From Apoderus coryli (lineage: Eukaryota > Arthropoda > Insecta > Coleoptera > Attelabidae): a DNA stretch of 64,000 bases. This document shows, in pieces, positions 32,228 to 42,772 of this stretch. Within the stretch, counting starts at the first letter, position 1; each line of letters opens with the position of its first letter. The stretch spans positions 5,993,834 through 6,057,833 of the forward strand of contig OU452213.1 of the NCBI GenBank assembly GCA_911728435.2. The letters run 5' to 3'. The position numbers and the translations under genes were made by a program. Below the pieces are notes generated by a model that saw only the letters and a program-made list of their open reading frames with translations, made no database searches and was not told the DNA's origin.

Positions 32228-33535
32228 TATTGGGTCTGCCAGATAACTTTTTTTTTTTTGAAAATGCTATAAAAGAAAAACTGTTGAATATTTTCTCAAA
32301 TTTCTTTTTTTATTTGAAAGTACAATCCTTCCGGTTAATAATGACAAATAATTTCATTCAAATGGCTGCCTCGGCTGGCCATGCAGTAGCCTACACGATC
32401 GGTCCAATTTTTAAGCACATTATCGATTGTGTGCAGCTGTATTTCACCAATGGCTTCACGAATATTGTTCTTTAAAGCGTCAATTGTCTCTGGCTTGTCG
32501 GCGTAACACTTATCTTTGACGGCACCCCACAAATAATAGTCCAACGGTGTCAAATCGCAGCTCCGAGGTGGCCAAACGACATCAGCTCTGCGGCTGATAA
32601 TGCGATCTTCAAAAACAGGGCGCAAAACATCGAGTGTAGCTTCGGCTGTGTGGCACGTAGCGCCGTCCTGTTGAAACCAAATGTTGCCAATATCCTCCTC
32701 TTCAATTTTTGTGAACAAAAATTCGTTCAACATGGCCCGATAACGATCGCCATTGACTGTAACGGCCACTCCTTGCTCATTTTCGAAGAAAAATGGCCCA
32801 ATTATGCCTCCGGACCAAAATCCGCACCAAACAGTGACTCGTTTTGGGTGCATTGGCTTTTCAATGTATGCGTGCGGGTTTTCTGTACCCCAAATGCGAC
32901 AATTTTGCTTGTTTACATACACGCCAAGATCAAAATGAGTTTCATCTGAAAAGATGATTTTTTTGTCAAAATCGGCATCTTCTGTAAGTCGATCGCAGGC
33001 CCACTGAACGAAGCGAAAACGCATTGGATGGTCATTTGGCTTCAACTCCTGAACCAATTGGACGTTGTATGGCGTCATACCAAGGTCTTTATGCAAAATT
33101 CGTCTCAATGATGTCTCCGAAATGTTCAATTGTTGAGACTGACGGTAAATTGATGTTGATGGCGCTTCACGCACACTTTCTGCCACAGCAGCAATATTCT
33201 CGGGTGTACGCACTGTTTTTGGCTTTTCACGCTTTGGTTTATCAATGAGGATGCCAGTTTCTTTCACTTTTATCACGAGATAACGAACATACGGAGCTGA
33301 CGGTACTTCTCTTCTTCCAAAATCCGTACGCAATTTTCGCACACATTCTGCAACATTACCATGATTTTCAAAGTAATGTCGCAATATTTCCCAGCGTTGT
33401 TCAAGCGTATACACAACCATATTCGTTCAGCGGAAGGATAAAACTAATTATCTGTCAAATCAGACATGAGCTAAGTGTTACCCTTCACGAAATAAGCACT
33501 AGTTGAAAAAAAAACGTTAGATGGCGGACCCGATA
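32228..33535 (-). mobile_element. Mariner-like element, complete, short TIRs
   Basis: A 1.3-kb element between TA at 32228-32229 and TA at 33534-33535. TIRs of about 30 bp start TTGGGTCTGCCAGATAAC on the left and TCGGGTCCGCCATCTAAC on the right (reverse complement). It carries one intact transposase. It inserted in the 3' UTR of the LINE at 30505-33655. Confidence 0.9.
32335..33420 (-). CDS. Mariner-like transposase (DD36D by count), intact
   Basis: A 361-aa open frame beginning MVVYTLEQRWEILRHYFENH, with HTH-type sequence (LNISETSLRRILHKDLGM near 98-115). Catalytic motifs are FSDETHFDL, FQQDGATCHTAEA, and WPPRSCDLTPLDYYLWG, with 36 residues between second and third Asp. QNCRIWG and VTVWCGFWSGGIIGP between the Asp residues are shared with relatives in the window (22710 and the fragment at 43965). 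No break is seen. Confidence 0.93.
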   Translation of the reverse strand: MVVYTLEQRWEILRHYFENHGNVAECVRKLRTDFGRREVPSAPYVRYLVIKVKETGILIDKPKREKPKTVRTPENIAAVAESVREAPSTSIYRQSQQLNISETSLRRILHKDLGMTPYNVQLVQELKPNDHPMRFRFVQWACDRLTEDADFDKKIIFSDETHFDLGVYVNKQNCRIWGTENPHAYIEKPMHPKRVTVWCGFWSGGIIGPFFFENEQGVAVTVNGDRYRAMLNEFLFTKIEEEDIGNIWFQQDGATCHTAEATLDVLRPVFEDRIISRRADVVWPPRSCDLTPLDYYLWGAVKDKCYADKPETIDALKNNIREAIGEIQLHTIDNVLKNWTDRVGYCMASRGSHLNEIICHY

Positions 33536-33655
33536 TGTTATACAAAGATTTTACAAGTTGAATTGAAAATTTTCTATTTGGACGTGCTGTAAATTGTAAT
33601 TATCAAATTTTTGTAATTGCTACTATGGTAAATAAAGATCTATCTATCTACATAT

Positions 33656-35182
33656 GCACACATGAAAAAATAAAGTTATTGAATGTACAACCTCAAAAAA
33701 CGGAAAATAATGATTTAAATTTATGTGTCAAGACTAAAATGTCTAAAATTTCCCACTAAATTTGTCCTTATAAACGTCATATTATCGTCAGTCGCATTAC
33801 GAGTAAGTAAAACGACGAAATTCTGAGGCATCATAAATAAATAGGGCAGCACACCAGCACCTTATTATTTACACTTTTATTACTCAAAAAAAAAAAAAGA
33901 AGAAGAAGAGAGAAAAGTCGTCTTTGGTAATAAATCGGAATAAGTGCAACCGAGAGATGATGGCTTGGAAATTATTATTATTTTTAGTGTTGAAGAGAAA
34001 AAGGTAGTTAAGTTAGCAGAGTTTTATGTTCCTCTCGAATCCAATGTATAAGTCGTAATTTGCTAAATTGAGAGTTATTATCAATTATTATTATTCCTGC
34101 ATGTAAAATTAAATTAACGAGCCCGATGAAAAAGGACACGAACTGACACTTTCAACTTTTTCAACGGATAATACAAGTAATTCCTTTGCGTTTTACGTTC
34201 ACTTATTCCAATGTAATTTTTTAAAAAGTAAGTTTTGTCACCCCAGAACAACAAAGCAATAAAGAGTAAGTTTAAATATACTAACAATTTGATTGAATTA
34301 CATTACCGAAGAAAATGAGAAATGCCTCAACTGTCAACAAAAGATTGTTGTTCGCTGAATGAAGAGACCGAAAATGTCGGTTTCTCGCAGTTTAACATTG
34401 CCATAATGGCACTGATTTACTATTAAAAAAAATGTACAATTTTTGTGGGCAAGGATGGGACATCTTCATGATACATAGAGGGTTACTTACAACTTCTTTA
34501 GATAGTGGGGGGTTTGAACTCCATTCTGATTGACACAAACAATGGTGCACCCACTGCCATCTTGATATGGCTTTGTTGCCTGACTGGGAGTAATATATGG
34601 GAAGTTGCACAACATCTAGCAGAGCTTTGAAATGATACCTTTGGTATTTGCGATGTGCAACTACCATGATAGAGTTCTGGTAACTCCACAACGTACTGTC
34701 ATTGCATGCCATTTGCTTACTCAGTAGTGATTGGAGTATTTATTTATTTAGACGGCTTTTACGGAGATAATATAGTTAATTTGACGTGTTCTATATTTGT
34801 TTGTGATATGCAAGAGATCCTGGAGAAAGTATATCTATTAATTGTTTATCATCTGCTGCAGTCTTTTATATCTATAGGGCCTTGGTTACAGGCGAAAAAG
34901 CAGCCCAGTATAGGGTGATGTTTGTAAAATACTATTGAACATGGCGAGAAGCTGATGAGATTTTGGGGCACATAGAGCGTTGCTGAAAGGTTAAAAACAG
35001 GATAAATTCTGCTTGTTAGCAATAAATTGTGACTTAAAAAACTCTGTGATATATGACTAAAATCTAAATATAAATATACGAGGTTTTTTCAAAAAAAGTT
35101 ATTTTATTTTTTTGGGAAAATATTTATTCATTCATCAATCAATCAATCTCTGTCCAAGATAAGAATGGGATAGCATTGGAAT
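33656..35182. other. No gene recognised
   Basis: AT-rich, with an A/GAAGAAG run at 33887-33910. Minus-strand open frames at 34392-34712 show no domain motif. No repeat partner was found elsewhere in the window. Confidence 0.35.
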
Positions 35183-35480
35183 CTTGGAAACGGTGGGAGT
35201 TACAATGTCGGTTAAATTAGAGAAAATTTGTACACTTTAAACTCCTTTTAAATGGTGTTGTCAAAAGTAAAGTAATTTTAGCCGTTTTCGAGAATTTTTC
35301 AAAAAACGGTTTTTTGCGATTTTAGTTCTTATTTATTTCTGACATGATTTTTACAGATTTAAAAAAATTAAAAGAACTTTCTCATTGTTACTTTTTGAGG
35401 AGAATAAAATAGCGTTTACAAATTTTCACTATGACGTTTCGTTTTCATAAGAAAAATTGAAATTTGGTTTATTTCAAGAA
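35183..35480 (+). repeat. Partial copy of the palindromic family at 13095-14035
   Basis: Starts ATCTTGGAAACGGTGGGAGT and follows the left arm of the 13095 repeat through CTTTCTCATTGTTACTTTTT. It then continues with ATAGCGTTTACAAATTTTCA, which in the other copy is found only in the right arm. No inverted partner is visible here. Confidence 0.7.
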
Positions 35481-36309
35481 ACCAGTTGTTGATGGTAGAA
35501 AAATCTGCGTAACCTAGGACAGGCTCCATAAAAATTTGTATTATTACCTTTAATGATCTACTTGCAGAATTTTTAAGAACGCCCTGTATAGGATAAAGTG
35601 AAAAAAACTACATAATGTTCAAAATGCGTCCATGAAGATTTCGAAAAATGTATTAAAATGAAAACACAATATACAAAATGTTGAAAGTGAAAGTAAATTT
35701 TCTAGAATTTTAGAACGGCTAATATCTTTAGCAATAGCAATTTTTCAATTGAATCTAGTTCCTAGAGGGGCTTGCTACGTACGCGCGATTAATTAGATCC
35801 TACATTGTATAGTTGAGGATATTCTGACTTCAAAATAGAGAAGAGCCAACATTTGAAAGTAAAAATCATACTCTTCGTCAAGATTGGTATTTAAAGCTGG
35901 GAATTTAAAAAATATTAAGGGACTATAGTTGATATTTATTCTTAAAATTTACACATCTTGCATACTTTATTATTATTTGCAAGGAAAGCCATTCGTACCT
36001 CGATATTTTTACGTAAAAACTGTCGATTCAGAATAATAATACACCTTGAAACTTGAACTGTTATTGTTGATGTCGACGCTATTTTCGGAGACGCAAGAAT
36101 TTACCTTGAAATTATAATAAAACGAAAGTACCCGCATTAGGTATGATAATAATATAATATTGAGAAGATAGATACGAACTTGACTGTAATTCGTATCTTT
36201 TCACAATATATTATGCATTAGGTACCTATCCGTATATATTATATTGTAATATGCTTATTAAATATGTATTTTACATGGTTCGATAAATGTCTGAATTTGT
36301 GTTTAATAT
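35481..36309. other. No gene recognised
   Basis: AT-rich; GAACGCCCTGTATAGGATAA near 35579 resembles a repeat terminus. No coding signal. Confidence 0.35.
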
Positions 36310-36792
36310 TGTAACGAGTTCGTTGTGTGAAATAATAACGAGTTTTAATTAAAACTAATTTATTTACACTTAAACAAACTAATTAATATGACTATATTTA
36401 TTTTCACTATTTATTTTACTATAATTTATATGTCACAACACTGTTCACTCTTCACTTCAGGACTGACTGATTGTCTGTCCCTGTTATACGTTGGCTATTT
36501 ATATGGTTTTCTCCTTTCTCGAACGCTTCCAGTAAATAGTCGTTTGTTGAACAACAGTCTGACGCGCGTACGTCTATTCCAGCTCTATACTGTAAGCGAG
36601 GCACATTCTACCAAAGTAACACAGCGCTGCCCCGGACGAGGTATAGCCTATTAAATCTGTACAGAGTCGCCTTTGGTTAGTTTGAGTCGCGAGCTTTCGA
36701 GAACGATTTACAATAGTATAGCCAACGCGGTATTGCCGGATGTATTTATTAATCTTTAAGTGTAGGGGACATATTAATATTCGTCACAATAT
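36306..36792 (-). mobile_element. Solo LTR with 4-bp TSD
   Basis: A 479-bp unit at 36310-36788 starts TGTAACGAG and ends GTCACA (TG...CA on both strands). It is flanked by ATAT at 36306-36309 and 36789-36792. On the minus strand it has a TATA box and an insect-type initiator at the right spacing, followed by AATAAA-type signals. Orientation is therefore inferred to be minus. ATAT is a known target preference of some insect gypsy-group elements. No internal genes flank it. Confidence 0.65.
36461..36503 (-). promoter_or_regulatory. LTR core promoter: TATA box and initiator
   Basis: On the minus strand TATAAATAG (36495-36503) is followed about 30 bp downstream by TCAGTCAGTC (36461-36470), which fits the arthropod initiator TCAGT. 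The spacing matches a TATA-to-start distance. Function is inferred. Confidence 0.5.
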
Positions 36793-36950
36793 ACTTATAG
36801 GGTCATTTACCTATTATTTATTAGGTACATTTTCTGGAAGATTATGTGATTTTATAATTGTATAACACCAATTTTCCTTTGCCATGCTCTTGGGGTGCTA
36901 CCAGTGGATAATATTCGCTAATCGTTGTTTGCCCTATATAGTATTGCGAC

Positions 36951-37600
36951 AAAATGGATCACGTTAAGAACCTTGGGTTACACCATGATTTTGGTGTATT
37001 CTTGAGTTCATATCTTGACGATAGAAAGCAATGTGTCTTTCATAATGGTTACAGATCTAGTAAATACACAGCCACTTCCGGAGTTTCTAAGGCATCACAT
37101 TTAGGACCTCTACTCTTCCTTTTTTTATCAATTATCTTGATAGCAACTTCATTTTTTGCTGATTACTGCAAAATCTTCTTATCCATCTTCAGTCTGTCTT
37201 ATTTAGTATTGAGGATTGGTGTGTTATGAATAAATTGAGTCCTAATGGAAATATATCGGTTTCTCCAGTATAGATTTGAGCCAGACTTCGGGTTATACCT
37301 TTGTCAAGCATTTTGGTGTCATATTTGATAATAAATTCGCGGTCGTTGAACATGCTGAATCGGCGTAGGCAAGCAAAGTGTATGTATTTATTGTGCCAAA
37401 CTTTAGAGAATTTGACAATGTACCTAATTGTTCTATTATTACAAGCTGGATCTGGTTTCCCATTTACGAAATTCATTTAGAAGCGTGCGGAAAGGGTTCA
37501 GAGACGCTTATTAAAATACGTGGCATTCGAGGAGTATGCTGTCTTCCCTGAAATAGAAATCGGCTTTTTCTGCTGCTTTTCCGATTACACATTTTTTTTA
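36951..37600 (+). pseudogene. LINE RT remnant (Jockey-like)
   Basis: Plus strand: FLSSYLDDRKQCVFHNG, then SGVSKASHLGPLLFL (damaged motif B) and FFADYCKIF (motif C with the second Asp changed to Tyr). In broken frames this leads to FGVIFDNKFAVVEH and IYEIHLEACGKGSE..IK. It resembles the LINE at 238-1288. Several frameshifts; dead. Confidence 0.7.
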
Positions 37601-37714
37601 TATAAAAAAAAACTTCTGGCTGCTTCTGTATTTATTCCGATGTTTTCTTTCCCGCATATACCCATGCAAATAAATATTTAGGAATTTAATAAAAATATGA
37701 AAATGTAGATGAGA

Positions 37715-38045
37715 CAAAATGCTTCCAAAACATCATATGATTCTAAAGAATGTCTTTGACGATCGCATTAGGTCTATAATGGCGTTTGAGTTTTTTTCGA
37801 TAGTTTCGTTATGTTTTCATTACCAAAAAGAAATCACACAGAGAATATTGCACTTGACTTCGAAGAAGAACAATGACGATAACAATTTTGTGAAGTTAAT
37901 TTTGTTCATCGATGAAGCCACCTTTTGCTAAAATGCGAAGCACAATCGGCAGAATTGTTGGGCTCAAACTATAACAAAAATTTGGAAAACTAGGTGGGTT
38001 TCAAGAAAAATTTGGTGTTATTGTTAATTTTGGGCAGTCTAGCTT
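37715..38045 (+). pseudogene. Mariner-like transposase fragment around first Asp
   Basis: Plus strand: NNFVKLILFIDEATFC, stop, NAKHNRQNCWA, then GFQEKFGVIVNFG. This lines up with the F.DE.TF...G..NR.NCR.W and QKINVWCGI region of the intact transposase at 22710-23822. The catalytic Asp is preserved; the frame is not. Confidence 0.6.
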
Positions 38046-38049
38046 CGCA

Positions 38050-38605
38050 ATCCCGACATCCTCAATGTGTGTGCAGTAGCACAGAGTTATCATATCCAAT
38101 AAAGCCGGCATATGGTGTAACATGTTCTGCAAAGATGTTGCGTATGTACCCGTCAGCATTCATCCTTAAATTCACTTCAATGAGCTTGGTGCGATTCTCC
38201 CAACTAACTCCTGACCTTCTCTATACTCGACTACGTTCATTTCATTCAATTGTATGCTTGTTTCGTCTGTAAAAAGAATTTTTCCCCATTGATGTTCATT
38301 CCAGTCAGCATGTGCTCTTGCAAATTCTAACGGTCCGATTTTATGGCGTGGAAGAAGCCGAGGAAGTCAAGCAGGACGTCTTGGCTTTAAATCGACCTCT
38401 TTATTAAGTCTCCTTATTATTGTACGATTTCGCAAATGCTTAAATATTGCTCATCTCTTGGCGTCGTACTTCTTTTACGTATTAGACCAGGCCGCCTTTT
38501 GTATCCTCCAGTCTCATTGTAACGTTTTTGCAATAAATTAATTTGCAGCGTTGATATTTTTTTTCTAAAATTTAATCCACAAGTTTCATTGGCCACGTCA
38601 ATGGA
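38050..38605 (-). pseudogene. Tc1-like transposase remnant, N-terminal half
   Basis: The minus strand reads LLQKRYNETGGYKRRPG and TTPRDEQYL (HTH/linker). After two stops and a frame change it gives KIGPLEFARAHADWNEHQWG and ILFTDETSIQLNEM, the Tc1 motif around the first catalytic Asp. It joins the LINE at 38612 on one side and a mariner fragment on the other. Confidence 0.7.
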
Positions 38606-38611
38606 AAAATA

Positions 38612-40110
38612 AATCAACATGGGCACTCTACCGGAGGAATGGTTGTCTGCTGTCGTGATACCTATATTTAAAAAGGGTGACAAGTTCGCTGCAGAAAATT
38701 ATCGACCTATTAGTTTGACCTGCGCACTTTGTAAATGCATGGAGAAAGTCATTACCAGAAATATGACTTCATTTCTGGTTGAATCAAATATTATTCCCAA
38801 TGAACAACATGGGTTTATGCCCAAGAGGTCGGTGGAGTCGAATCTTCTAGAATGCCTCAATGTGTGGACCAGCCATAATGATGGTCAGCCTACGGATGTG
38901 TTGTATCTGGATTTTGAGAAAGCGTTCGACAGAGTGCCATTTGCTCGTTTGTTGCTGAAATTGGAGTATTACGGCGTGCGGGGGGCACTCCTGAGGTGGA
39001 TTGAGATGTTTCTTACAAAAAGAATTTTAGAAGTTAGAGCGAATGGTGCATTATCCGCTAAATTGCCGGTCTTGAGTGGTGTCCCGCAGGGGTCTGTACT
39101 GGGGCCATTGCTTTTTCTGGCATATATATCAGACTTAACAAGTACCATCACGTCAAGCATGAGTTTCTTTGCTGATGACACCAAATTGTTTTGTAACCCA
39201 CTGCGAGACGATAATGAATTCCGGATCGACATTGATGGGGTAGTGTCCTGGTCGGCGGTTTGGTTGATGAACTTGAATTTGGAGAAGTGTCAGGTACTAC
39301 AAATCGGAGCTAATAATCCTAGGACTCCATATTTCATCAATGGAAATGCCGTTAAATCTGTAAATCAGCAGAAGGATCTTGGTGTCATAGTAACAGCGGA
39401 TTTGAAGTGGGAGCCCCATATTTCCGCCACAGTGAAGAAAGATAATAGACTGTGGTATCTGATACAGAGAGCTTTCAAATCGAGATCAAACTCTCTAATA
39501 TTGGAATTGTATAAATCGTATGTCAGACCACTATTGGAATATGCCAACAGCGTTTGGTCCCCCTACTTCATTAAGGACATAGAGGCATTGGAAAGGGTTC
39601 AGAGGAGATTCACTAAGCTACCTCATGCACTTAGCCATATACCATATGAGGAGCGATTGAGGCTTTTAAATTTGACATGTCTTTATGATCGACGACAACG
39701 AGGCGATCTAATTCAAACATACAAGATACTTGGTGGCTACTACTCGGTGAATCTCGATGTATTTCATCCTGCTAGAAATCCTAATCTGCGCGGCAATAGT
39801 AAGAAACTTGACAAGGAGAGATGTGCTAGACTTTCTCGGAAGAATTTTATAACAAACAGAGTTGTATATGCATGGAATTCATTACCTGAAGAGGTGATAA
39901 TGGCGCAAACGGTTGACAGCTTTAAGAACAGTCTGGACAATTTCATGGAGGACCATGGCGATCAGTTGGTCCACTACTCGCTATAGAAGATGAGTCAGGA
40001 TGACATCAATATTTCAAAAACCTCAAATTAGGAACTGAGCAACAGTTTCATCGGTTTTACCGTTTACTGTTTTACGACTAATAATAAAAAAAAATAATAA
40101 TAAGTATTTC
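38612..40110 (+). mobile_element. 5'-truncated CR1-like LINE
   Basis: Contains the RT ORF 38619-39986, a short 3' UTR, and a TAATAA/A-rich tail at about 40078-40105. The 5' boundary abuts the Tc1 remnant. Endonuclease and ORF1 are absent. Confidence 0.8.
38619..39986 (+). CDS. LINE reverse transcriptase, open 455-aa fragment
   Basis: One uninterrupted frame: AVVIPIFKKGDKFAAENYRP (fingers), YLDFEKAFDRVPFARLL (motif A) near 95-112, [20 protein letters not shown] (motif B) near 151-170, and SFFADDTKLF (motif C) near 180-189. Then come KDLGVIVTADLKWEPHI and a thumb with YVRPLLEYANSVWSP and ERVQRRFTK..., followed by RRQRGDLIQTYKILGG, typical of CR1/Rex-type elements. The C-terminus looks complete. 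All catalytic residues are intact, so this is one of the best preserved RT ORFs in the window, but it lacks the endonuclease. The Met start is internal. Confidence 0.9.
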   Translation: MGTLPEEWLSAVVIPIFKKGDKFAAENYRPISLTCALCKCMEKVITRNMTSFLVESNIIPNEQHGFMPKRSVESNLLECLNVWTSHNDGQPTDVLYLDFEKAFDRVPFARLLLKLEYYGVRGALLRWIEMFLTKRILEVRANGALSAKLPVLSGVPQGSVLGPLLFLAYISDLTSTITSSMSFFADDTKLFCNPLRDDNEFRIDIDGVVSWSAVWLMNLNLEKCQVLQIGANNPRTPYFINGNAVKSVNQQKDLGVIVTADLKWEPHISATVKKDNRLWYLIQRAFKSRSNSLILELYKSYVRPLLEYANSVWSPYFIKDIEALERVQRRFTKLPHALSHIPYEERLRLLNLTCLYDRRQRGDLIQTYKILGGYYSVNLDVFHPARNPNLRGNSKKLDKERCARLSRKNFITNRVVYAWNSLPEEVIMAQTVDSFKNSLDNFMEDHGDQLVHYSL

Positions 40111-41063
40111 TTTTAAAAACATTTTTTTTTTCAAAAATACGTAAAAAGTTTCCAAAAAACTCAAAAAAATGCTGGGTGTTCCATTTGACAATCAGTGGTT
40201 ATTGCCATTTTTGGTTAACGGAAGTGAGAGCCTCAAATTTCCAAATTAATTATTAAAAAAGTTCTGTGGTCTCTCGCTTATGTCACCCAGTATATACAGC
40301 GAAAATCAAAAGTCAACATATCAAAGATTGCTGGAGAATCTGAAAAATTATTAATATACAGGAAGTTCAATAACAAAAACATATTATGCAATTACGTTTA
40401 TTTACTATACGATCGACCCTGAATACTTTTCTGGTACATCAAAAATGTGAGCATTTCTTCCAAAAAACTTAGGCGTGACTTTTAGTTCTCACTGTATAGG
40501 TATATTGAGATGCACAGCCTGTACCTAAGTATATAGGGAGTAGGAAAAATATATTTGGTCATGTGCTCAGGGCAAATATCTGTGAAGAACAAAGCTATGA
40601 AAAGACATAATTAATTACATGGACTCAAGAAGATATTAATTAAATTTGCCTTTATTTCCCTTTTCTCCATACCTTTGTTGAAGTGATTGTTTTTTTACTT
40701 TACCGAAGGAGAATGAATTATAAAGAAGTGAACGTAAAATACTTATTCACATTAGAATTCTTATAACAGTATATAACTCCACTCTCTTGCTTTGATCTCT
40801 GACGCTCGCTTTAGTTCAAGTTTCCTTAAGGCCATCTCAACTCTTACTACAACGTTTTTCGTTAATTCGGGGAACAGGTAGAGTGATGCTTGCCTTTACT
40901 CCCTTATGATCCCTGCTGGGAAATAGATATCCTTCTTTTTTCTCATTTTGCATAACATTTTTTGTTACTCCATTCGTTTTTTTGGTTCATTTTCATAAAC
41001 GGGTAATCACGAAACAAAATTGTATTTCCTTATTGTTATAATTTCTTCTTTTTTTTTTTGCAG
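40111..41063. other. No gene recognised; MITE-like ends
   Basis: CTGGGTGTTCCATTTGACAA at 40172 and CACCCAGTATATACAG at 40286 form an inverted pair of short ends, suggesting a small non-autonomous element. The rest is unassigned; polypyrimidine at 41045-41059 precedes the candidate exon. Confidence 0.35.
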
Positions 41064-41170
41064 TAAGATTGTCTCCTGAATTTAATTTCATGACAACATT
41101 GACATTGACGGATTTGAGAACAAAAATGTTTCCGTTCAAAAGACTTTCGTCAAAGGCATACGTTGCATTG
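41064..41170 (+). CDS. Candidate internal exon of a host gene
   Basis: A 107-bp block is bounded by a textbook acceptor (pyrimidine run then GCAG at 41060-41063) and donor (TTG|GTGAGT at 41171). Only one frame is open, entering with two bases: RLSPEFNFMTTLTLTDLRTK, then a Lys/Ser-rich end. No domain is recognised. It matches no other sequence in the window. The frame could be open by chance over this length, so this is tentative. Confidence 0.3.
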
Positions 41171-41852
41171 GTGAGTAAATTTAAACCTGTTTAAATATTA
41201 TTTACGATATCTTTCCGCAAGAAATTTAACCCTTTTTTCGTCGTGATTAGACTGTTTAAGACTTATCACGTCGTTTTAAGAGGCCATTCAGGTTGCCAAG
41301 TGCGACAATTTTATGCAAAAACATATTCAAAGTTCATATTCTGCATCTGCAAATGCTGAAAAATTGAATTATTTGCAGAAGTCAGCATTTTCAAAATTCA
41401 AAGTAGTTGATAGTCCGAATGTCACAATACTTTCTGCAACTTGTTTTGGGTTTAAGGCAAATTCCTGCGATATGTAATGCCTGTAATCGATACCATATAA
41501 TAATCTAATGCGTTTATAATTGTAATAATATAAATTACCTTGTAGGAAGAAAATTAATACCTGTAGGTGGTATAGGCGATGTGTTCGGTCGGCAATAAAT
41601 TTATTGTCATTAACAGGTTAACTACTATAATAGTAGGCAGTAAGTGTAATTAGGCACTGTTTGCCTAATTGCTATTATAATTCTATGCAGGAACATCGTA
41701 ATCCTGCTAAACAATCTACTTGTTATTATTATTATTATTATTTCGACAGCATTTACAACAAGTGAATTAGGTTGATATATATGACGGTCTACTGATACTA
41801 ATCAGCAGACAGACCATTTAGTACACAAAAATAGTTATTTGTATACCTATAT
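41171..41852. other. No gene recognised
   Basis: AT-rich, with a TTATTATTATTA run at 41720-41742. No repeats or coding motifs identified. Confidence 0.35.
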
Positions 41853-42768
41853 TGTAATAAAAATATTGCATCCGGTCGAACTAGCTATTCTACGCTGATT
41901 TAATAATTTATAAAAGTTCATCAAAGTTTATACAAGTCATGACTTTAGCATCGGTATTGTACCTAATAGACAAATTGCAAACCTCAGCAAAAAACGGTAC
42001 GACCGACGCTAAGAATAGACAATTGCATTGGTCGATATTCGAAAGAGTGGAGATAATCAAAGATTATAAATTTTAATGCAACAGGAAAAACAGCGTCTTC
42101 TCTCCAAACTTCGGTGAAGTAAACTTCGGGTCCTAGAAACGCTAATTCCCCCCGTTGGGTATAGTGTCTTAAGATTTATAGTTTATTTTAACGCCAATTA
42201 ATATTATTAGTAGCTATATTAAATATTTATAATTTTAACCATTTTATTTACGTGAACGAAATATCAGCTGTGTCGTCAAAAATGATTGTAATGTAAGTAC
42301 GAACTTTTGATTTTTATAATTGTTGATTTTTTTTATACTTGTCCTTTTTTATTAAATTGATTTTTGTACATTTTTTTCAATAATTAAATAAATAATAGTT
42401 AGTAATATTCATCTGACTTTCAATTTAACCAAATAACTATTTACTGAGAGACGCCGCTCAAATACAGACCGTCACTCGTTTACGAGCGAGAATCAATAAG
42501 ATCCTCTTTCGTGAGCGTGATGTAAGTGGGCGATTCTCGAGTAGCTAAACAAACCAAGCGAGTAACTAAATCAATTAACATAACTTATAAAACTCAAACT
42601 CTTCTTTAAACTCGATATAAAGATTTAACTCAGTAGAGCATGCTTACCTGGATCTTCAAATAGAAAAAGACATAAGAGAGGCTCTACCCTTAATTTTTAA
42701 CTCTCAAATTGGGACTACGTTCCTATTAAATCCATATTTTTATACTAATCTCTTTTTTATTTGTGACA
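41853..42768. mobile_element. Solo-LTR-like repeat
   Basis: A 916-bp unit begins TGTAATAAAAATATTGCATC and ends TTTGTGACA, so it is TG...CA. The left flank is ATAT and the right flank ATAC, a near-match for a 4-bp duplication. It is the same family as 22014-24677 (opposite strand) and a partial copy at 60627-61022. Orientation is not settled. No internal coding region attached. Confidence 0.55.
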
Positions 42769-42772
42769 ATAC

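Larger units (their letters stand above)
30505..33655 (+). pseudogene. Jockey-type LINE, RT broken, 3' UTR split by mariner
   Basis: Plus strand pieces in order: LARDSCKLVNHLVNSKGKPL, then 30655-31098 (ITPVFKKGDCSVLGNYRPIS, FRSGRSTVKAVSEI), 31095-31316 ([19 protein letters not shown], motif A; SYLTGRQQCVKVG), 31277-31480 ([18 protein letters not shown], motif [10 protein letters not shown], motif C) and 31576-32181 (thumb and C-terminus, HDHNTRS, LYNKLP). At least three frameshifts or stops separate them. The UTR continues after the coding end to 32227, is interrupted by the mariner element 32228-33535, and ends at 33640-33655 with AATAAAGATCTATCTATCTA. Confidence 0.85.

Noticed and set aside
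34392..34918. Overlapping open frames on both strands
   Set aside because: No domain motif, no splice signals of note and no partner elsewhere.
34958..34990. CTGATGAG as a further hammerhead core
   Set aside because: No GAAA box after a paired stem within reach.
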